In this document: in pieces, positions 61,412-64,000 of the stretch | Layout: each line of letters begins with the position of its first letter | Position numbering within the stretch: the first letter of the stretch is position 1 | Source of the DNA: Streptomyces bauhiniae | GTDB lineage: Bacteria > Actinomycetota > Actinomycetes > Streptomycetales > Streptomycetaceae | Length of the DNA stretch: 64,000 bases | Assembly (NCBI RefSeq): GCF_004784475.1 | Contig: NZ_SRRT01000003.1 | Span: 62,001 to 126,000, forward strand | Reading direction: 5' to 3' | Translations under genes and position numbers: made by a program | Notes under the pieces: model-generated | What the model saw: the letters and a program-made list of their open reading frames with translations, nothing else | What the model was told of the DNA's origin: nothing | The model's database searches: none

Positions 61412-62143
61412 TCAGCGGTACCCGGCCACCAGAGAGTCGATGGCCGGGCCCAGGTAGGCGCGGGTCAGTCGCGCCCTGCGCTCCGGCGAGGGCCCGGGGC
61501 CCTGTTCCCCGTAGCGCCGCCGGGTGACGTCCTCGACGACCTCGCCCGGCGCCCCCAGCGCGGGCAGCTCGGTGAGCGCCTGCCGCTTGGAGATCAGCCG
61601 TCCCTCGCGCAGGGTCACGGTGGCGCGGGCGAAGGTCAGCAGGCCGAGGTCGACCCAGATGTCCTCCGTCCACAGCCGCTCCTTGTCCACCGCTGGGCGC
61701 CAGAAGTCCCGCTGGTCGGCCGCGACGAAGTCCCGCAGCTCCCGGTCCGGCACCGGCGGCAGATACGCGGCGGGCGGCGCCCCGTGCAGCACCCGGCCGA
61801 ACTCGTGCAGCTCGCTCCGGGTCACCGGTGTGACCGGGCGGCGCTTGATGCGGCCGTGCGCCCAGGTCAGGTGCGGCCTTTCCGGATCGGCGGCCGTGGG
61901 CGGGGTCAGGTAGGAGCAGTGCAGCCTGTCCGCCAGCGGCTCGGCGCGCAGGTGCCGGTGCAGCACGATCAGGCGGCGTACGGAGGCGGGGGTCAGCGGG
62001 CCGGGGAGGACCGCGATCAGGTCCAGGTCGCTGCGGCCCTCCTGGTAGTCGCCGCCGCCCAGTGAGCCGTGGGCCCAGACGGCGAGGGGGCGGAAGGGGG
62101 CGAGGTCGTCCAGGAAGCGGGTGAGGAGCGCTTCGGTCGGCAT
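61412..62143 (-). CDS. Nucleotidyltransferase-domain protein (aminoglycoside adenylyltransferase-like)
   Basis: 243 residues: polymerase-beta-type nucleotidyltransferase motif WAHGSLGGGDYQEGRSDLDLIAV (Gly26-Ser27, Asp39, Asp41), followed by a helical C-terminal domain. Some relatives modify streptomycin/spectinomycin, but no specific evidence for that here. Ends one base from the ctaA stop. Confidence 0.8.
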   Translation of the reverse strand: MPTEALLTRFLDDLAPFRPLAVWAHGSLGGGDYQEGRSDLDLIAVLPGPLTPASVRRLIVLHRHLRAEPLADRLHCSYLTPPTAADPERPHLTWAHGRIKRRPVTPVTRSELHEFGRVLHGAPPAAYLPPVPDRELRDFVAADQRDFWRPAVDKERLWTEDIWVDLGLLTFARATVTLREGRLISKRQALTELPALGAPGEVVEDVTRRRYGEQGPGPSPERRARLTRAYLGPAIDSLVAGYR

Positions 62144-62182
62144 GGGGTGAGTGTCGGGGACGGGGGGCCGCCCGTACAGAGG

Positions 62183-63283
62183 TCAGCGCAGGCCGTACAC
62201 CCGGTGGGCGTTTTCCGAGGCCAGGAGGTGGGCCACGCGGCGGGCGTCCGTGGGGGTGCAGGCGTCTTCGGTGAGCCAGGTGCCGAGGACTCGGTTGAGG
62301 GACTCGCGGAAGAGGTGGGCGCCCACCACGTGGAGTTCGGGGAGGGACTGGGCGCCGGTGGAGAAGAGGATCTTGCCGAAGGGGGCGAGTTCCAGGATGT
62401 CGGCGAGGATCGCGGCCGCGCGGGCGCCGGTGCGGGCCAGGGCGGCGCCGGAGTCGGCGTAGACGTGCGGGTGGACGGCGGCCAGGCGGGCCGCGTACCG
62501 GTGGTGGAAGAGGCCGGGCAGCAGGACCAGGTCGGTGCCCAGCCCTGCGGTGGCCCGTACGAAGGCGGTGAGCGGGGCGGGGTCGGTGCGCAGGCCCGGC
62601 TCCTCGGGGCCGGCGTGCAACTGGAGCGGGCGGCCGGTGGCCACCGCGATCCACAGCAGGTGGGACAGCAGGACCGGGTCGGTCAGCTCCTCCCCCACGC
62701 GCCGTGCGGCCAGCCAGCGGGCGGCGGCGCCGCGTACCGCGCCGGGTCCGGGCGGCTCGGGGGCGAGGGCGGGCCCTGCGCCGGCGAGCGAGGCCGTGGC
62801 GGCGAAGGCGACGGCGTGCGTGGCGGCCCCGTGCACCGACTCGGCCAGATTGGCGAGGAACGCGGCGACCGTGCCCGAGGTGTCCGCGACCTGCTCGGCC
62901 AGCGGCTCCAGCCGGACCACCTCGCGCGCCTCCGCGTCACCGGCGGCGGCCATCTCCTCGGGCCCGGTGAGATCGTCGGGCAGCCCGCTGGAGACCAGGT
63001 AGGTGGTGATCCCGGACCCGCGCAGCAGCCTGCGCCCGGCCTCCAGCACGCCCAGTTCGCGGCGCCGGGCCAGATAGCGGGCGGGCGGACAGTGCGGCTC
63101 CAGACCGAGCAGCGGCGGACACCAGCGCCGCACCGCGAACCCCGTCTGCGTGTCGAACAGCGTGGTCCCCGGCGCGGGCGGCCCGTCCCCCCGCCCAAGC
63201 CGCGCCTCGAACGTCCCGAGCCCCAGCTCGGTCCTGAGCACCCCATGGCAGTACTGATCCACGAGCGACGGTGTCTCGATCAT
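62183..63283 (-). CDS. Amidohydrolase-family protein with an altered N-terminal metal motif
   Basis: 366 residues of the amidohydrolase 2 group (VATGRPLQLHAGPEEPG, VHPHVYADSG, FGKILFSTGAQSLPELHVVGA). The first metal motif, normally HxH, reads VDQYCHG (Gln10-Tyr-Cys-His13), so one ligand is missing. C-terminal NAHRVYGL matches the family end. May use a different metal arrangement or be non-hydrolytic. Forty bases upstream of the nucleotidyltransferase gene. Confidence 0.8.
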   Translation of the reverse strand: MIETPSLVDQYCHGVLRTELGLGTFEARLGRGDGPPAPGTTLFDTQTGFAVRRWCPPLLGLEPHCPPARYLARRRELGVLEAGRRLLRGSGITTYLVSSGLPDDLTGPEEMAAAGDAEAREVVRLEPLAEQVADTSGTVAAFLANLAESVHGAATHAVAFAATASLAGAGPALAPEPPGPGAVRGAAARWLAARRVGEELTDPVLLSHLLWIAVATGRPLQLHAGPEEPGLRTDPAPLTAFVRATAGLGTDLVLLPGLFHHRYAARLAAVHPHVYADSGAALARTGARAAAILADILELAPFGKILFSTGAQSLPELHVVGAHLFRESLNRVLGTWLTEDACTPTDARRVAHLLASENAHRVYGLR

Positions 63284-63438
63284 CCCGGCCTCCCGCAGAA
63301 CGGCGTGCTACCTCATCCGTCCTAACGGCACGACCTGGGCTCAGGTGGCGCGAGCCGACCCAAAGGGGCGCGGGGAACTGCGCGACCAGCCACGACGGCG
63401 GGTCAGCCTGCAACGAACCGACACCCCGCAGCCGGGAC

Positions 63439-63753
63439 TCAGAGCTGAATCCCGGCCATCCGCTTCCACTCGTACGCGCTGGTGCGGATCTTCGCCGCGA
63501 ACTCGCCGTCGAAGTCGTCCTGGAGCGCGGCCCCGGCCTTCTCCACCGCCCGGCGCCCGATCTCCACGCTGGGGGCCACGAGGTTGCCCCACTCGCCGTC
63601 CTCGCCCACGAGGGCGATACGGGCCCCGCGCTCGCCGAGGTAGGCGACGTTCCCCTCGGCGCCCCCGTGCGCCTTGGCGAACGTACCGATCTGGTGGGCG
63701 AGCCGCTTCACCTGGCGCTCGCTCTTCGCGTCAACCTGCTCCGTGTCAGCCAT
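63439..63753 (-). CDS. Conserved hypothetical protein, 104 aa
   Basis: Soluble alpha/beta protein: KRLAHQIGTFAKAHGGAEGNVAYLGERGARIALVGEDGEWGNLVAPSVEIGRRAVEKAGAAL and an aromatic tail TSAYEWKRMAGIQL. No family recognised, but the codon bias and good ATG context make it real; similar small proteins are common near ctaB in Streptomyces, from memory. Confidence 0.8.
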   Translation of the reverse strand: MADTEQVDAKSERQVKRLAHQIGTFAKAHGGAEGNVAYLGERGARIALVGEDGEWGNLVAPSVEIGRRAVEKAGAALQDDFDGEFAAKIRTSAYEWKRMAGIQL

Positions 63754-63802
63754 GACAGGGATGCTACCGACGAGTAGGCAAAAGGGCGACGTGAGAGGCG
63801 CC

Positions 63803-64000
63803 TCAGCGCAGGAAGGGGTCCACCGCGACGGCGACGAACAGGATGGAGACGTAGGTGATCGACCAGTGGAACAGCCGCATCTCCTTGAGCTTGCCCCCCG
63901 TCACCTCGGCCTTGGCCCGGTTCTGCAGGCCGTGCGCCTCCCAGAGCCAGAAGCCGCCGGCCGCGAGGGCGACCACGGTGTAGAACCAGCCGGTGTAGCC
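63803..64000 (-). CDS. ctaB: Protohaem IX farnesyltransferase (haem O synthase) CtaB, C-terminal 65 residues
   Basis: The minus-strand frame open at the window edge ends [27 protein letters not shown], the conserved end of actinobacterial CtaB. It contains the last membrane segments; the catalytic Asp-rich loops lie outside the window. CtaB farnesylates haem B, giving the substrate of CtaA. Confidence 0.9.
   Translation of the reverse strand, partial: GYTGWFYTVVALAAGGFWLWEAHGLQNRAKAEVTGGKLKEMRLFHWSITYVSILFVAVAVDPFLR

Noticed and set aside
57818..62143. An antibiotic-resistance island (AAC(3)-like, efflux pair, nucleotidyltransferase)
   Set aside because: Composition equals the core, ctaA lies among them, and there is no mobile element; the three are better read as separate chromosomal genes.

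Overview
The window is very GC-rich chromosomal DNA with heavy G/C at third codon positions, frequent GTG/TTG starts and ATGA/GTGA stop-start overlaps. The gene set (actinobacterial cobalamin cluster, ectABCD, an eight-gene suf operon with an in-operon Rieske protein, an LAETG-anchored secreted protein, XRE/DUF5753 regulators, two rare TTA codons) points to a Streptomyces-type actinomycete. From memory, the order cobalamin - ectoine - polyol ABC transporter - dapD - suf - ctaA resembles the S. coelicolor chromosome, so most of the window is conserved core with a few accessory insertions.

Layout. 1-10.3 kb: anaerobic/aerobic-hybrid cobalamin cluster (chelatase subunit fragment, cobO, cobB, cobI, then cobM, cobL, a cbiG-cobJ fusion, cobH, cbiX, cobC), with a ZIP metal transporter inserted on the opposite strand. 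10.3-17.7 kb: ECF41 sigma factor, a membrane-protein gene broken by an in-frame TGA, an LAETG cell-wall protein, an amidohydrolase, a polar amino-acid ABC transporter and a class V aminotransferase ending in a strong terminator. 17.9-21.1 kb: ectABCD for ectoine and 5-hydroxyectoine. 21.2-32.5 kb: single-gene units (aminotransferase, DsbA-like protein, GNAT, DUF1349 protein, aldehyde dehydrogenase with a divergent IclR regulator, PBP, HAD phosphatase, repeat-rich spacer, unknown protein divergent from a uronate dehydrogenase). 32.7-37.8 kb: DeoR regulator plus a polyol/sugar ABC transporter and Zn dehydrogenase. 37.8-46.2 kb: tandem TerD protein, dapA-like gene with coupled GNAT, secreted nuclease, PhoX-like Tat protein behind a probable PHO box, TetR. 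46.2-49.8 kb: an accessory patch with XRE/DUF5753, DUF6879 and small proteins and a clearly lower-GC hypothetical gene. 49.9-57.7 kb: dapD and the suf operon sufR-B-D-Rieske-C-S-U-T. 57.8-64 kb: AAC(3)-type acetyltransferase, drug-efflux-type ABC pair, ctaA, nucleotidyltransferase, amidohydrolase, small protein and the 3' end of ctaB.

The most informative non-gene signals are: a SufR-type operator overlapping a probable leaderless sufR start, with an IdeR/DmdR-like iron box about 75 bp upstream; a perfect palindrome between the aldehyde dehydrogenase and its IclR regulator; a TATAAT promoter whose spacer is a palindrome ahead of the amino-acid transporter; a small element with 13-bp terminal inverted repeats flanked by TA; and TTA codons in cobC and the DUF6879 gene that would make both depend on the bldA tRNA. 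No complete new biological system is evident; the best candidates for undescribed biology are the unknown protein divergent from uronate dehydrogenase and the 46-50 kb accessory patch.
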